Assembly (NCBI RefSeq): GCF_000716435.1
Contig: NZ_JNWO01000014.1
Coordinates: 62,001-126,000 of the forward strand
Length of the DNA: 64,000 nucleotides
Source: Streptomyces xylophagus
Lineage (GTDB): Bacteria > Actinomycetota > Actinomycetes > Streptomycetales > Streptomycetaceae
Direction: 5' to 3'
In this document: positions 17,593 through 25,875 of the stretch, in pieces
How positions within the stretch are numbered: position 1 is the first letter of the stretch
How the letters are laid out: the number at the start of each line of letters is the position of its first letter
Program-made: the position numbers and the translations under genes
Notes under the pieces: model-generated
What the model saw: the letters and a program-made list of their open reading frames with translations, nothing else
The model's database searches: none
Told to the model about the DNA's origin: nothing

Positions 17593-18044
17593 CGGACGTC
17601 GTCCTTCCGGGTGGCGGGGCCTTCGGGCACGACGGCCACGGTGCGGGCGCTGACGACGGGTTCGCCGTCGGCGTCCCGGTACTCGGTGATGCGCTCGCTG
17701 AACAGGAGCAGGCCGGTGCGGCCCCGCTTCTCCCAGCTGCGGCCGGTGACGGTGGTGGCGTACAGGGTCTCCCCCGCGCGTACCGGCCGGTGGTAGGTGA
17801 AGTGCTGCTCGGCGTGCAGGCCGCCACCGCCCTCGGGCATCACGCCGGGCCCGGCGCCGGACCCGAACCACTCCTCCCCCGGCTTGGGCCGCAGCCGGTA
17901 GTCGGGATCGTGGTGCGCGCTCGCCATGGTGAAGGTGGGCGGTGCGAGTGCGCCCTCGCCGACATACGCCGGGTTCTCGTCGCCGATGGCCCGGGCGAAC
18001 ATCAGGATGTGCCCGGCTTCGACGGGGAACGGCTGCCCTGTCAT
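17589..18044 (-). CDS. MaoC N-terminal-like (FAS1-like) hotdog protein, hydratase partner subunit
   Basis: A 151-residue protein of the FAS1-like dehydratase hotdog family. It has AIGDENPAYV and PPTFTMA near the N-terminus and HFTYHRPVRAGETL in the central strand. The D-x4-H catalytic pair of the downstream MaoC protein is not present, which suits a structural or substrate-binding partner. Overlaps the next gene by 4 bases and follows the crotonase gene after 47 bases. A heterodimer with the 17170 product is inferred from overlap and family precedent. Confidence 0.82.
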   Translation of the reverse strand: MTGQPFPVEAGHILMFARAIGDENPAYVGEGALAPPTFTMASAHHDPDYRLRPKPGEEWFGSGAGPGVMPEGGGGLHAEQHFTYHRPVRAGETLYATTVTGRSWEKRGRTGLLLFSERITEYRDADGEPVVSARTVAVVPEGPATRKDDVR

Positions 18045-18091
18045 CTTCCTTCTCCTCTGTCAGTGCACACAGAAGCGGTCTTGCTCCTCGG

Positions 18092-18937
18092 TCAGTACGG
18101 CAGGAACGCGTCGCGAGTGGCCTCGTCCGGGTCGAAGTCCGGGGGCAGTCCCTCGAACTTGGGCTCCCGTTTCTCCACGAAACTGGCCACCCCTTCACGG
18201 AAGTCGGGCGAGCCCGCGAAGAACTCCATGGCGGAGTAGGAGCGGGCGAGCGCTTCGGTGAAGGGCCGGTCGAGATCGCCGTAGACCTGATGCCGTACGA
18301 CGGCCATGGCGCGCGGTGAGCAGTTGCGGGCGATGTCGCGGGCGTAGGCGCGGGCCGCGTCGAGCAGATCCTCCGGCTCCACGACCCGGCTGACGAGGCC
18401 GAGTTGCTTCGCCTCGTCGGCGTCGAAGACGCGGCCGGACAGGAGGAGGTCGAGGGCGTTCTCCAGGCCGATGACGCGCGGCAGCACGTACGGGAGGTTG
18501 TACTCGCCGGCGAGGCCGCGGCGGGTGAAGGCGGTGGTGAAGCGCGCGCCTCGGGCGGCGAAGCGTACGTCGCAGATCAACGCCTGGACCAGGCCGATGC
18601 CCGCGCAGGCGCCGTTGACGGCCGCGATGAGCGGCTTGGGCATGTTCCGCCTGCTGTACATGGGCACGCGGGCCTGGAGGTTGAGGGACTGGCCCGGCTG
18701 CGCGTTCTGCTCCAGCCGCTGGACGTCCATGCCGGGGCAGAACGCCCGGCCCGCGCCGGTGACGATCACGACGCGGACGGCGGGGTCGGCGGCGGCCTCG
18801 TCCAGGAGGGCGAAGAAGCGGCGCTCCATGGGGAGGCTCCACGCGTTCTTGCGCTCGGGCCGGTTGAGGGTGACGGTGGCGACACCGTCCTCGTCGACCT
18901 CGTAGAGCACCAGGTCCCGGTCGGGTTCGTCGGGCAT
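18092..18937 (-). CDS. Enoyl-CoA hydratase/isomerase family protein
   Basis: A 281-residue crotonase closely resembling the product of 11444. It carries LNRPERKNAWSLPMERRFF, GAGRAFCPGMDVQRLE, NGACAGIGLVQALICDVRF and AFTRRGLAGEYNLPYVLPR. It probably hydrates or isomerises a cyclic or branched enoyl-CoA. Second gene of the operon, 4 bases after the PaaI-like thioesterase stop. The acidic C-terminal tail DFDPDEATRDAF is longer than in minimal crotonases. Confidence 0.9.
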   Translation of the reverse strand: MPDEPDRDLVLYEVDEDGVATVTLNRPERKNAWSLPMERRFFALLDEAAADPAVRVVIVTGAGRAFCPGMDVQRLEQNAQPGQSLNLQARVPMYSRRNMPKPLIAAVNGACAGIGLVQALICDVRFAARGARFTTAFTRRGLAGEYNLPYVLPRVIGLENALDLLLSGRVFDADEAKQLGLVSRVVEPEDLLDAARAYARDIARNCSPRAMAVVRHQVYGDLDRPFTEALARSYSAMEFFAGSPDFREGVASFVEKREPKFEGLPPDFDPDEATRDAFLPY

Positions 18938-18941
18938 CGCG

Positions 18942-19478
18942 TCACTCCTCGGTCAGCGGTTCGATGGCGTCGATGGGTTGGATGGATTGAATAGGTTGAA
19001 TGGGTTGGATGGGTTCGCCGACGCCCGGTCGCTCTCCGGAGATCGTCACCACCACCTGCCCCCGGGCGCAGACGACCCCGTCGGTCATCACGTCGACGTC
19101 GGCGAAGTGCAGCCTGCGGCCCCGGCGGACGCAGCGCGCGTAGGCGACGGCCTCCGGGCCCCGGGCGGGCGCGAGGTACTGCACCGACATCGAGACGGTG
19201 CTGAGCAGACTCCCCTTCTGGAAGTCGTGCCCGGCGATCACGGCTCCCGCGCCCGCGGTGTCGATGAGCGCGGAGATCACTCCGCCGTGAAAGACGCCTT
19301 CGTGGGCGGTGAGTTGCTCGGCGTAGGGAAGGACGACCTCGACGCCGTCGGGGTCCCAGCGGACCATGCGCACCCGACAGAGGCGGTTGAACGCGACGCC
19401 GCGCTCCCAGCGGGCCCGGAACCACTCGCGGCGTTCGCGCTGCTCCTGGTCGGTGAGGGTTCTCGCCGCGACGGTCAT
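18942..19478 (-). CDS. PaaI-family hotdog thioesterase with a C-terminal Pro-Ile-Gln repeat tail
   Basis: A 178-residue single-hotdog thioesterase. The catalytic region HEGVFHGGVISALIDTAG matches the PaaI HGG motif, and SMSVQYLAPAR is the following strand. It probably hydrolyses stalled acyl-CoA and recycles CoA. ATG at 19478 is preferred over GTG at 19484 because GGAGGGC is correctly spaced for it. The tail consists of repeated PIQ triplets encoded by 9-bp repeats and is probably disordered. First gene of a six-gene operon, divergent from the CaiB-type gene at 19625. Confidence 0.87.
   Translation of the reverse strand: MTVAARTLTDQEQRERREWFRARWERGVAFNRLCRVRMVRWDPDGVEVVLPYAEQLTAHEGVFHGGVISALIDTAGAGAVIAGHDFQKGSLLSTVSMSVQYLAPARGPEAVAYARCVRRGRRLHFADVDVMTDGVVCARGQVVVTISGERPGVGEPIQPIQPIQSIQPIDAIEPLTEE
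18960..19014. repeat. 9-bp coding microsatellite (PIQ repeats)
   Basis: About six imperfect copies of atccaaccc read on the minus strand, within the 3' end of the PaaI-like gene. The lower GC and short period suggest slippage-driven length variation. Confidence 0.75.
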
Positions 19479-19513
19479 CCGCACGCCCTCCGGTCTCGGC
19501 CGGTCAGCCGATC

Positions 19514-19597
19514 CATATAGTTACATGAATTGGATAGTTGAAGCAATCATCCGAGCCACAGCCAGGGCGCCAGATGTATTATTTATATAACTCATTC
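19514..19597. promoter_or_regulatory. Double AT-rich promoter/operator region (site f)
   Basis: Two AT-rich blocks in the divergent region: ATAGTTACATGAATTGGATAG at about 19517-19537, matching the TAGnTAnATGAAT form of sites c and n, and tgtattatttatataactc at 19575-19593. One block may serve each direction. Confidence 0.55.
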
Positions 19598-19624
19598 GAT
19601 GCCTGTGAACAGAGGGAGACCTCG

Positions 19625-20821
19625 ATGCCGTCGACCGCCCTGGCCGGGATCCGCGTCCTCGACCTGTCCCGCATCCTGGCCGCACCGCTGGCCACCCAGA
19701 TGCTGGCCGACCTCGGCGCGGAGGTCATCAAGGTCGAGCGGCCGGGCACCGGCGACGACTCACGGACGTACGGTCCGCCGTTCGCCCCCGGGACGGACAC
19801 CGCAGCCTTCTACCTCTCCTGCAACCGCAACAAGCGGTCCGTGACTGTCAATCACGCCACCGCCGAGGGACAGGAGTTGATCCGCTCGCTCGCCGCGCGC
19901 TCGGACGTCCTGGTGGAGAACTTCCGCGCGGGGACGCTGGCGAAGTACGGCCTCGACCACGAGAGTCTGCTGGCGCTCAACCCGCGCCTGGTCTACCTGT
20001 CCGTCACCGGCTTCGGCCAGACCGGTCCCTATGCCGGGCGCCCCGGTTACGACGGCATCTTCCAGGCCATGTCCGGGATGATGAGCGTCTCCGGCCACCC
20101 AGACGAGCCGATGAAGGTCGGCGTGAGCATGGTCGACATCCTCACCGGCCTGTACGCCTCGACGGCCGTCCTGGCGGCGCTGCGGCACCGGGACGCAACC
20201 GGCGAGGGCCAGTTCGTCGACCTGTCCCTGTTGGACTGTGGGCTGGCCTCGCTGTCGCACTTCGCGATGAACTACCTGGTCTCCGGAGAGGTTCCGCGTC
20301 GGCGCGGCAACGGCGGCTACGGTGGAATCCCCTCCCAGGCCTTCCACTGCGCGGACAAACCGCTCTTCCTCGTCGCGGGCAACGACAAGCAGTTCGCCGC
20401 CTTCTGCGCGGCGGCCGACCGCACCGACCTGCTCCAGGACCCCCGGTTCGCGACCACCTCCGCCCGGATCACCCACCGGGAGGAGATCCTGCCGGTGCTC
20501 GAAGACATCATGCGGACCCGGACCCGGGACGACTGGCTGGCCCTCCTGGACGAACACGACGTGCCGGCGGGCCCGTTCAACGAGATGCCCGAGGTCTTCG
20601 CCGATCCCCAGATCCAGCACCGGGGGATGCTGGTCGAGGTCGACGATCCGGTCTCGGGCCCCCTGCCCCTGCTCGCCAATCCGATACGGCTCACGGCGAC
20701 CCCGGTCGAGGGCTACACCCCGCCGCCCGCGCTGGGCGAGCACACCGCCGAAGTCCTGTGCGGGCTCGCCGGGGTGACGGAGGATCAGCTCGCGGGACTG
20801 CGCGCGCGGGGTGTCGTCTAA
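19625..20821 (+). CDS. CaiB/BaiF family CoA transferase (class III)
   Basis: A 398-residue class III CoA transferase. It begins LAGIRVLDLSRILAAPLATQ and continues ADLGAEVIKVERPGTGDD, NRNKRSVTV and ARSDVLVENFRAGTLAKYG; the catalytic Asp lies in GRPGYDGIFQA. It moves CoA between an acyl-CoA and a free acid, an alternative activation route to the ligases. ATG at 19625 has GAGGGAG just upstream and is chosen over 19538, which lies inside the promoter. It converges on the SDR gene at 20828 with only 6 bases between. A second member is at 40581. Confidence 0.92.
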   Translation: MPSTALAGIRVLDLSRILAAPLATQMLADLGAEVIKVERPGTGDDSRTYGPPFAPGTDTAAFYLSCNRNKRSVTVNHATAEGQELIRSLAARSDVLVENFRAGTLAKYGLDHESLLALNPRLVYLSVTGFGQTGPYAGRPGYDGIFQAMSGMMSVSGHPDEPMKVGVSMVDILTGLYASTAVLAALRHRDATGEGQFVDLSLLDCGLASLSHFAMNYLVSGEVPRRRGNGGYGGIPSQAFHCADKPLFLVAGNDKQFAAFCAAADRTDLLQDPRFATTSARITHREEILPVLEDIMRTRTRDDWLALLDEHDVPAGPFNEMPEVFADPQIQHRGMLVEVDDPVSGPLPLLANPIRLTATPVEGYTPPPALGEHTAEVLCGLAGVTEDQLAGLRARGVV

Positions 20822-20827
20822 CAACGG

Positions 20828-21583
20828 TCACCCGATGAGGGTCCTGCCGCCCTCCAACATCAGTGTCGCGCCGGTCAGATAGGCCATGTCGTCGCTCACC
20901 AGCGCGGCCACCGCCCTGCCGATGTCCGCCTCCGGCTCGCCGAGCCGCCCCAGCGGAATCTCCCGCGCGAGTTCCTCCGCCTTCCGCGGATGCGCGGCGA
21001 GATAATCCTCCGCCGCCGGGCTGAGCGCGGCCGGGCAGACGACGTTCACGCGGATCCCGTACGGGCCCCACTCCCGCGCGGCGACCCTGCTCAGCCCACG
21101 GATCGCCTCCTTGGCCATGGCGTACGCCGCGAAGGTCGCCTCGCCCTGCACCGCCGCCGAGGAACCGAGGTTGACGACACTGCCCCGGCTCTCCCTCAAG
21201 TGGGGCAGGGCCGCCTGCATCGCGTGGAAGACGGCCAACGGCCCGCTGCGGTAAGTGAGTTCGACATCGTCGTACGACGTCTTCTCCAGCCGTCGCTGCA
21301 CCGAGGACTGGGCGTTGTTGACGAGCACGTCGAGGCCGCCGAACTCCCGTACCGTCTCGGCCACCATCCGGTCGATGTCGTCCCGCTCCCCCACGTCCCC
21401 GACCACGGTGTAGGCCCTGCCGCCGCGCTCGGCGATCTCCCCTGCGGTGTCCTTCAGCTTGGTCTCGGTGCGGCCGGTGATGACCACAGCCGCGCCCTCG
21501 GCCGCGAGCGCCAGGGCGATGCCTCGGCCCACGCCCTGTCCTCCGCCGGTGACCAGCGCCGTCCTGCCTGCCAACCGTGCCAT
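20828..21583 (-). CDS. SDR family oxidoreductase
   Basis: A 251-residue short-chain dehydrogenase with TGGGQGVGRG, VNNAQSS instead of the usual NNAG, GSSAAVQGEATF, and active-site YAMAK. The C-terminal LPLGRLGEPE-like segment and GATLMLEGG fit the FabG-like group. Start overlaps the SnoaL-like stop (TGATG). Last gene of a four-gene operon with two acyl-CoA dehydrogenases and the SnoaL-like protein, so it probably acts a step or two after their dehydrogenation. Confidence 0.88.
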   Translation of the reverse strand: MARLAGRTALVTGGGQGVGRGIALALAAEGAAVVITGRTETKLKDTAGEIAERGGRAYTVVGDVGERDDIDRMVAETVREFGGLDVLVNNAQSSVQRRLEKTSYDDVELTYRSGPLAVFHAMQAALPHLRESRGSVVNLGSSAAVQGEATFAAYAMAKEAIRGLSRVAAREWGPYGIRVNVVCPAALSPAAEDYLAAHPRKAEELAREIPLGRLGEPEADIGRAVAALVSDDMAYLTGATLMLEGGRTLIG

Positions 21584-22095
21584 CACGTCTCCTTCCAGAA
21601 GGCCGTCCACGTGGGGAAGGCGTCGGGCAGTGCCGGATTTCCCGCGCCCTCCCACCCGTTGAAGCCGACGGCCTGCGGGCGGTCGGTCACGTCGGCCGCG
21701 TACCAGTGCTGTTCGCGGCGCCGGGAGAAGTACCAGTCGCCGTCGACGCGCGCGTAGTCGTCGAAGTAGCAGATCGCCATCACGATCCACCGGTCCCCCA
21801 CCTCGTGCTCGGCGCGGCAGTAGACCGCGCCGGTCGCGGTGTCGCGGCCGGTGAACTCGACGCGGTGGCCGCAGATTTGGTGCACCGAGCGGTGGAAGCC
21901 GCGCACGAGGGGTTCGATGTGCTGCCGTAGAACCTGCCGTCCTCGCCCGTGGCGTCCCATGTCGACGTCCGGGCGGAAGCAGCCGACCCAGGCGTCGAGG
22001 TCGCGGGAGTCAACGGCCAGGGCGTAGCGGATGGGCAGTTGTTGGATGGCCTGGTGGGACTCGATGCGGTCGAGGCGGTCCTCGGTCGAGGTCAT
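21583..22095 (-). CDS. SnoaL-like / NTF2-fold protein
   Basis: A 170-residue protein with the SnoaL-4-like pattern: IESHQAIQQLPIRYALAVDSRDLDAW near residues 10-36, an Asp/His-containing cone (GHRVEFTG), and a C-terminal WYFSRRREQHW strand. Members include ketosteroid-isomerase-like and dehydratase-like enzymes as well as non-catalytic binders. Overlaps the dehydrogenase upstream by 4 bases and the SDR downstream. Isomerisation or hydration of a cyclic intermediate is possible but unproven. Confidence 0.78.
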   Translation of the reverse strand: MTSTEDRLDRIESHQAIQQLPIRYALAVDSRDLDAWVGCFRPDVDMGRHGRGRQVLRQHIEPLVRGFHRSVHQICGHRVEFTGRDTATGAVYCRAEHEVGDRWIVMAICYFDDYARVDGDWYFSRRREQHWYAADVTDRPQAVGFNGWEGAGNPALPDAFPTWTAFWKET

Positions 22096-23270
22096 GGCCG
22101 CGGCTCCCTCGGCAGACCGAGGACCAGCTCCCCGATGATGTTGCGCTGGATCTCGCTGGAACCGCCGTAGATCGTCTCCGCGAGGGAGAGCAGGAACGAG
22201 CGCTGTCGGGTGTCGAGTTCGTAGTCCTCGCCGACGATCTGTCCGGCGGGTCCGGCCAACTCCATTGCCAGGTGGCCGAGTTGCTGGTGGCGGGTCGAGG
22301 CGTAGAGCTTCGCCGTGGTGGCTTGGGCGCCGGGTGTGCGGCCCGCGGTCAGTTCGGCGAGGGTGCGTAGGTTGGTGGTGCGCATGATGCGTACGGAGAT
22401 CCAGGCGTCCAGGATCCGGCGGCGCAGCATGGGGTCGTCCAACGCGCCCCGGGAGCGGGCCAGTTCGATCAGTGCCTCGGCCTCCCGCTCGAAGCCGAGT
22501 TGCTGGGGCAGCAGGGTGGTGCCGCGTTCGATGCCGAGCGTGGCCATCGCGGTGCGCCAGCCCTGACCTACCTCGCCGACGGCCATGTCCGCGCCGGTGC
22601 GCGCGTCGGAGAGGAAGACCTCGGCGAACTCGTCCTGGCCTGCGAGGTTGCGGATGGGCCGGATCTCCACGCCGGGCTGGTCGGTGGGGAGGAGGAGCAG
22701 GGTCAGGCCTTTGTGGCGCCGGGAGTCGGGGTCGGTGCGGGTGAGGACGTAGAGCCAGTCGGCGTGGATGCCGAACGAGGTCCACACCTTCTGCCCGTTG
22801 ACCACCCACTGGTCGCCGTCGCGTTCGGCGCGGGTGCGGACGGAGGCCAGGTCGGAGCCCGCGCCGGGTTCGCTGAAGCCCTGTCCCCACAGTTCCTCGA
22901 CGGCGAGGATCGGTGGCAGGAAGCGTTTCTTCTGGGCCTCGTCGCCCATGGCGAGGAGCATCGGGCCGAGCAGGTCGAGGGCGTTGACGGTGGCGCGGTA
23001 GGGAGCGTTGACGCGGGCGTACTCATACTCGAAGACGATCTCCTCCAGGAGTCCGAGGCCGCGTCCGCCGTACTCCTTCGGCCAGCCCACGCCCAGCCAG
23101 TTGCCGGCCGACAACTCGCGGTCCCAGGCCAGGCGTACGTCCCAGGCCGCTCCGTCGGTGGGGCCACCCACGCCCCGGTGTTCGGCGAACTCCCCCACGA
23201 GGTGGTCCGCGAACCAGTCCCGCAGTTCGTCGCGGAAGTCGCGTACGGCGGGCCCGAAGTCCACTTCCAT
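22092..23270 (-). CDS. Acyl-CoA dehydrogenase, GSSEIQRN-type subunit
   Basis: A 392-residue dehydrogenase with WPKEYGGRGLG, FSEPGAGSDLAS, GQKVWTSFGIHADW and C-terminal YGGSSEIQRNIIGE. It follows the sister dehydrogenase at 23289 by 18 bases. Steroid-catabolic acyl-CoA dehydrogenases are often obligate heterotetramers of two adjacent genes; the two sequences here differ in the same way (one with the G-SSEIQRN tail, one with the HGGIGFTWEH segment), so a heteromer is likely. Confidence 0.92.
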   Translation of the reverse strand: MEVDFGPAVRDFRDELRDWFADHLVGEFAEHRGVGGPTDGAAWDVRLAWDRELSAGNWLGVGWPKEYGGRGLGLLEEIVFEYEYARVNAPYRATVNALDLLGPMLLAMGDEAQKKRFLPPILAVEELWGQGFSEPGAGSDLASVRTRAERDGDQWVVNGQKVWTSFGIHADWLYVLTRTDPDSRRHKGLTLLLLPTDQPGVEIRPIRNLAGQDEFAEVFLSDARTGADMAVGEVGQGWRTAMATLGIERGTTLLPQQLGFEREAEALIELARSRGALDDPMLRRRILDAWISVRIMRTTNLRTLAELTAGRTPGAQATTAKLYASTRHQQLGHLAMELAGPAGQIVGEDYELDTRQRSFLLSLAETIYGGSSEIQRNIIGELVLGLPREPRP

Positions 23271-23288
23271 GTCTGTCTCTCCTGGGTG

Positions 23289-24410
23289 TCAGATGCCGAG
23301 CCGGGCGGCGAGCAGTTCCCGGTGGTGCGCGGGTGTGCCGAGCAGCACCTCGGAGCTCTTGGCCCGCTTCAAGTAGAGGTGCGCGGGGTGCTCCCAGGTG
23401 AAGCCGATGCCGCCGTGCACCTGGATGTTGTCGCCCGCGACCTTGGTGAAGGCCTCCGAGCAGAAGGCCTGGGCGAGGGCCGCCGCGACGGCGATCTCCG
23501 TCTCGTCGCCGGCGTCCAGGGCCCACAGTCCGGCGTACGCGGCCGAGCGGGCGGACTCGATCTCGACGAGCATGTCGGCGCACTTGTGCTTGATGCCCTG
23601 GAAGGAGCCGATGGGGCGGCCGTACTGCTCGCGGATTTTGGCGTACGCGACCGCCGCGTCCAAGGCGGCGGCGGCTCCCCCGACCTGTTCGGCGGCCAGG
23701 AGGACGGCGGCCGTGGCGAGGGTGCGTTCGATCACGGGCCAGGCCGTGCCGTCGGTGCCCAGCAGGCGGGCGGGGGTGTCCGTGAAGGTGATGCGGGCCT
23801 GTTTGCGGGTCTGGTCGAGGGTGGGGAGGGGGTCGCGGGTGAGGCCGGGGGCGTCGGCGGCCTCGACCGCGAAAAGGCTGACGCCGGCGGGGGTGCGGGC
23901 GGCGACCAGGATCAGGTCGGCGAGGTGTCCGTCGGGGACGTAGGTCTTCGCGCCCGTGAGCCGCCAACCGCTCGCTCCGGCGCGGGCGTTGAGGTGGATG
24001 CCCGGCTCGTCCCAGCGTCCGTCGTCCTCGGTGAGGGCGAGCGTGGCGACCGTCTCGCCGGCGGCGATGCCCGGGAGGAAGTCGGCGCGGGCGGCCTCGT
24101 CGTCGCAGCGCAGCAGCGCCTCGGCGGCCAGGGCGACGGTGGCGAAGTACGGGGCGCACAGCAGGGCGCGGCCCGTCTCCTCGAAGACGACGCCGAGGTC
24201 GACGTAGCCGAAGCCGGAGCCGCCGTACTCCTCCGGTACGGCGAGGCCCTGGAGTCCGATCTCCGTGGCCATCCGCCGCCAGATGCCCGGATCGTGTCCG
24301 CGCGGGTCGGCGGCCAGGCGGCGCACGTCGGCCTCGGTGGCGTGCCGGGTGAGGAACGACCGTACGACCGTGCGCAGTTCGTCCTGTTCCTCGCTGAAGG
24401 TGAGATCCAT
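23289..24410 (-). CDS. Acyl-CoA dehydrogenase, HGGIGFTWEH-type subunit
   Basis: A 373-residue dehydrogenase-family protein. It has MDLTFSEEQDELR, VPEEYGGSGFGYVD, LALTEDDGRWDE in place of the usual SEPxAGSD loop, and QVHGGIGFTWEHPAHLYLKR near the C-terminus. The altered middle-domain loop matches the companion subunits of heteromeric enzymes. First gene of the operon ending at 20828 and divergent from the crotonase gene at 24518 across site g. Paralogues of this type are at 30108 and 44428. Confidence 0.9.
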   Translation of the reverse strand: MDLTFSEEQDELRTVVRSFLTRHATEADVRRLAADPRGHDPGIWRRMATEIGLQGLAVPEEYGGSGFGYVDLGVVFEETGRALLCAPYFATVALAAEALLRCDDEAARADFLPGIAAGETVATLALTEDDGRWDEPGIHLNARAGASGWRLTGAKTYVPDGHLADLILVAARTPAGVSLFAVEAADAPGLTRDPLPTLDQTRKQARITFTDTPARLLGTDGTAWPVIERTLATAAVLLAAEQVGGAAAALDAAVAYAKIREQYGRPIGSFQGIKHKCADMLVEIESARSAAYAGLWALDAGDETEIAVAAALAQAFCSEAFTKVAGDNIQVHGGIGFTWEHPAHLYLKRAKSSEVLLGTPAHHRELLAARLGI

Positions 24411-24470
24411 GCCGAGCTTCCCGTCCTCGGTGCGCCCGTGTGCCGGACGCTTGCCGCCCGCCTCTCGATA

Positions 24471-24502
24471 CAGTTAGATAATTATAGTATCCGCACTGAA
24501 TA
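24471..24502. promoter_or_regulatory. AT-rich shared promoter element (site g)
   Basis: Repeats exactly the 17 bases CAGTTAGATAATTATAG and, after 7 bases, ACTGAATA found upstream of the amidohydrolase at 13324-13355. It lies in the divergent region between 24410 and 24518 and could serve both directions. Confidence 0.65.
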
Positions 24503-24517
24503 CACCAGGAGCGCGAC

Positions 24518-25339
24518 GTGACCGATCCCTACGCCCCGTTCACGAGCCTGACCTTCGAGCGGCCCGCGCCCGGTGTGCTGCGCATCGTGCTCGACGCGCC
24601 GAACCTCAACGCCGTCGATCCGCGCATGCACGGTGAGCTGGCCGATGTCTGGCCGGTCGTCGACCGGGACGAGGAGACCCGCGCGGTGCTGGTCCAGGGA
24701 GCGGGCAAGGCCTTCTCGGCCGGCGGGACCTTCGACTCCATCGAGGCCCTGACCGAGGACTACGCCGTGCGGGCCCGAGTGATGCGGGAGGCGCGGGACA
24801 TGGTCTACGGGGTGATCAACTGCTCGAAGCCCGTGGTCTCCGCGATCCACGGCCCGGCGGTCGGTGCGGGGCTGGTCATCGGCATGCTGGCGGACATCTC
24901 GATCGCCGGACGCAAGGCGAAGATCGTCGACGGGCACACGCGGCTCGGGGTGACGGCCGGCGACCACGCGGCGATCTGCTGGCCGCTGCTGTGCGGGATG
25001 GCCAAGGCCAAGTACTACCTGCTGACCTGCGAGACGCTGACCGGCGAGGAGGCCGAGCGGATCGGCCTGGTGTCGAAGTGCGTGGACGACGAGGACGTGC
25101 ACGCCGAGGGACTACGGGTCGCGACCCTGCTCGCCGCCGGGCCCGCCAGCGCGCTGAGCTGGACCAAGCGGTCCCTCAACCACTGGTACCGCACGGCCCA
25201 GCCGCTCTTCGAGGCCTCGCTGGGGCTGGAGTTCTTCGGGTTCGGCGGGCACGAGGTCGTCGAGGGACTCGCCGCCCACCGCGAGAAGCGCGCCCCGGAC
25301 TTCGAGGGCGTGGGCGGCAAGCACCCGATCGACCTGTGA
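24518..25339 (+). CDS. Enoyl-CoA hydratase/isomerase family protein
   Basis: A 273-residue crotonase. The N-terminal motif is unusual ([14 protein letters not shown] rather than LNRPxxxNA), but [14 protein letters not shown] and [20 protein letters not shown] give the oxyanion hole, and [15 protein letters not shown] the second site. GTG start. The extra aromatic-rich segment [20 protein letters not shown] is seen in a crotonase subgroup from actinobacterial clusters. It heads a two-gene unit with a MaoC-like protein 32 bases downstream. Confidence 0.88.
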   Translation: MTDPYAPFTSLTFERPAPGVLRIVLDAPNLNAVDPRMHGELADVWPVVDRDEETRAVLVQGAGKAFSAGGTFDSIEALTEDYAVRARVMREARDMVYGVINCSKPVVSAIHGPAVGAGLVIGMLADISIAGRKAKIVDGHTRLGVTAGDHAAICWPLLCGMAKAKYYLLTCETLTGEEAERIGLVSKCVDDEDVHAEGLRVATLLAAGPASALSWTKRSLNHWYRTAQPLFEASLGLEFFGFGGHEVVEGLAAHREKRAPDFEGVGGKHPIDL

Positions 25340-25371
25340 CCCACGGACACACGAAGCACGAGGAGCGCGCG

Positions 25372-25875
25372 ATGACGGCAGAGCCCACCACCGCCACCGA
25401 AATCCCCCCGCTGGTAAGGGGGTTGACCTACGAGGAGATGCCGGTCGGGCAGATCTTCCGCACCGCCCGCCGCACGGTCACCGAGACCGACCTCGTCAAC
25501 TTCGTCACCTGGGGCGGATTCAACGAGCCGCTCTTCTGGGACGCCTCGCACGCGGCCGACGGCGGCTACAGCGGGCGCCTGGTCCCGGGCGCGCTGACGT
25601 ACTGCATCGCCGAGGGACTCGTCCTGCAGACGAACGTGCTGCACGGCACGGGCCTGGCCTTCCTGCACATGGAACTGACCGTGCGGGGACCGGTGTACGT
25701 CGGCGACACCCTGTACGCCGTCGTCGAGACCACGGCCTCCCGGCCGTCGGGCAAACCCGGCCGGGGCGTGGTGACCAGCCGGATCACCGTACGCAACCAG
25801 CGGGACGAGGACGTGCTCGTCTACACGCCGGTGCGGCTGATCCGGGGCCGGGACTACGAGGCTCCGACGCGCTGA
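25372..25875 (+). CDS. MaoC-like hotdog protein lacking the hydratase Asp/His pair
   Basis: A 167-residue hotdog-fold protein with EEMPVGQIFRTARRTVTETDLVNF, then TWGGFNEPLFWD where active hydratases have GDxNPxH, then GRLVPGALTYCIAEG. The catalytic Asp and His positions are Gly49 and Phe55, so simple enoyl-CoA hydration is doubtful; it may act as a thioesterase-like, binding or partner subunit. Its 3' end overlaps the convergent GH1-like gene by 22 bases. AGGAG precedes the ATG. Confidence 0.82.
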   Translation: MTAEPTTATEIPPLVRGLTYEEMPVGQIFRTARRTVTETDLVNFVTWGGFNEPLFWDASHAADGGYSGRLVPGALTYCIAEGLVLQTNVLHGTGLAFLHMELTVRGPVYVGDTLYAVVETTASRPSGKPGRGVVTSRITVRNQRDEDVLVYTPVRLIRGRDYEAPTR

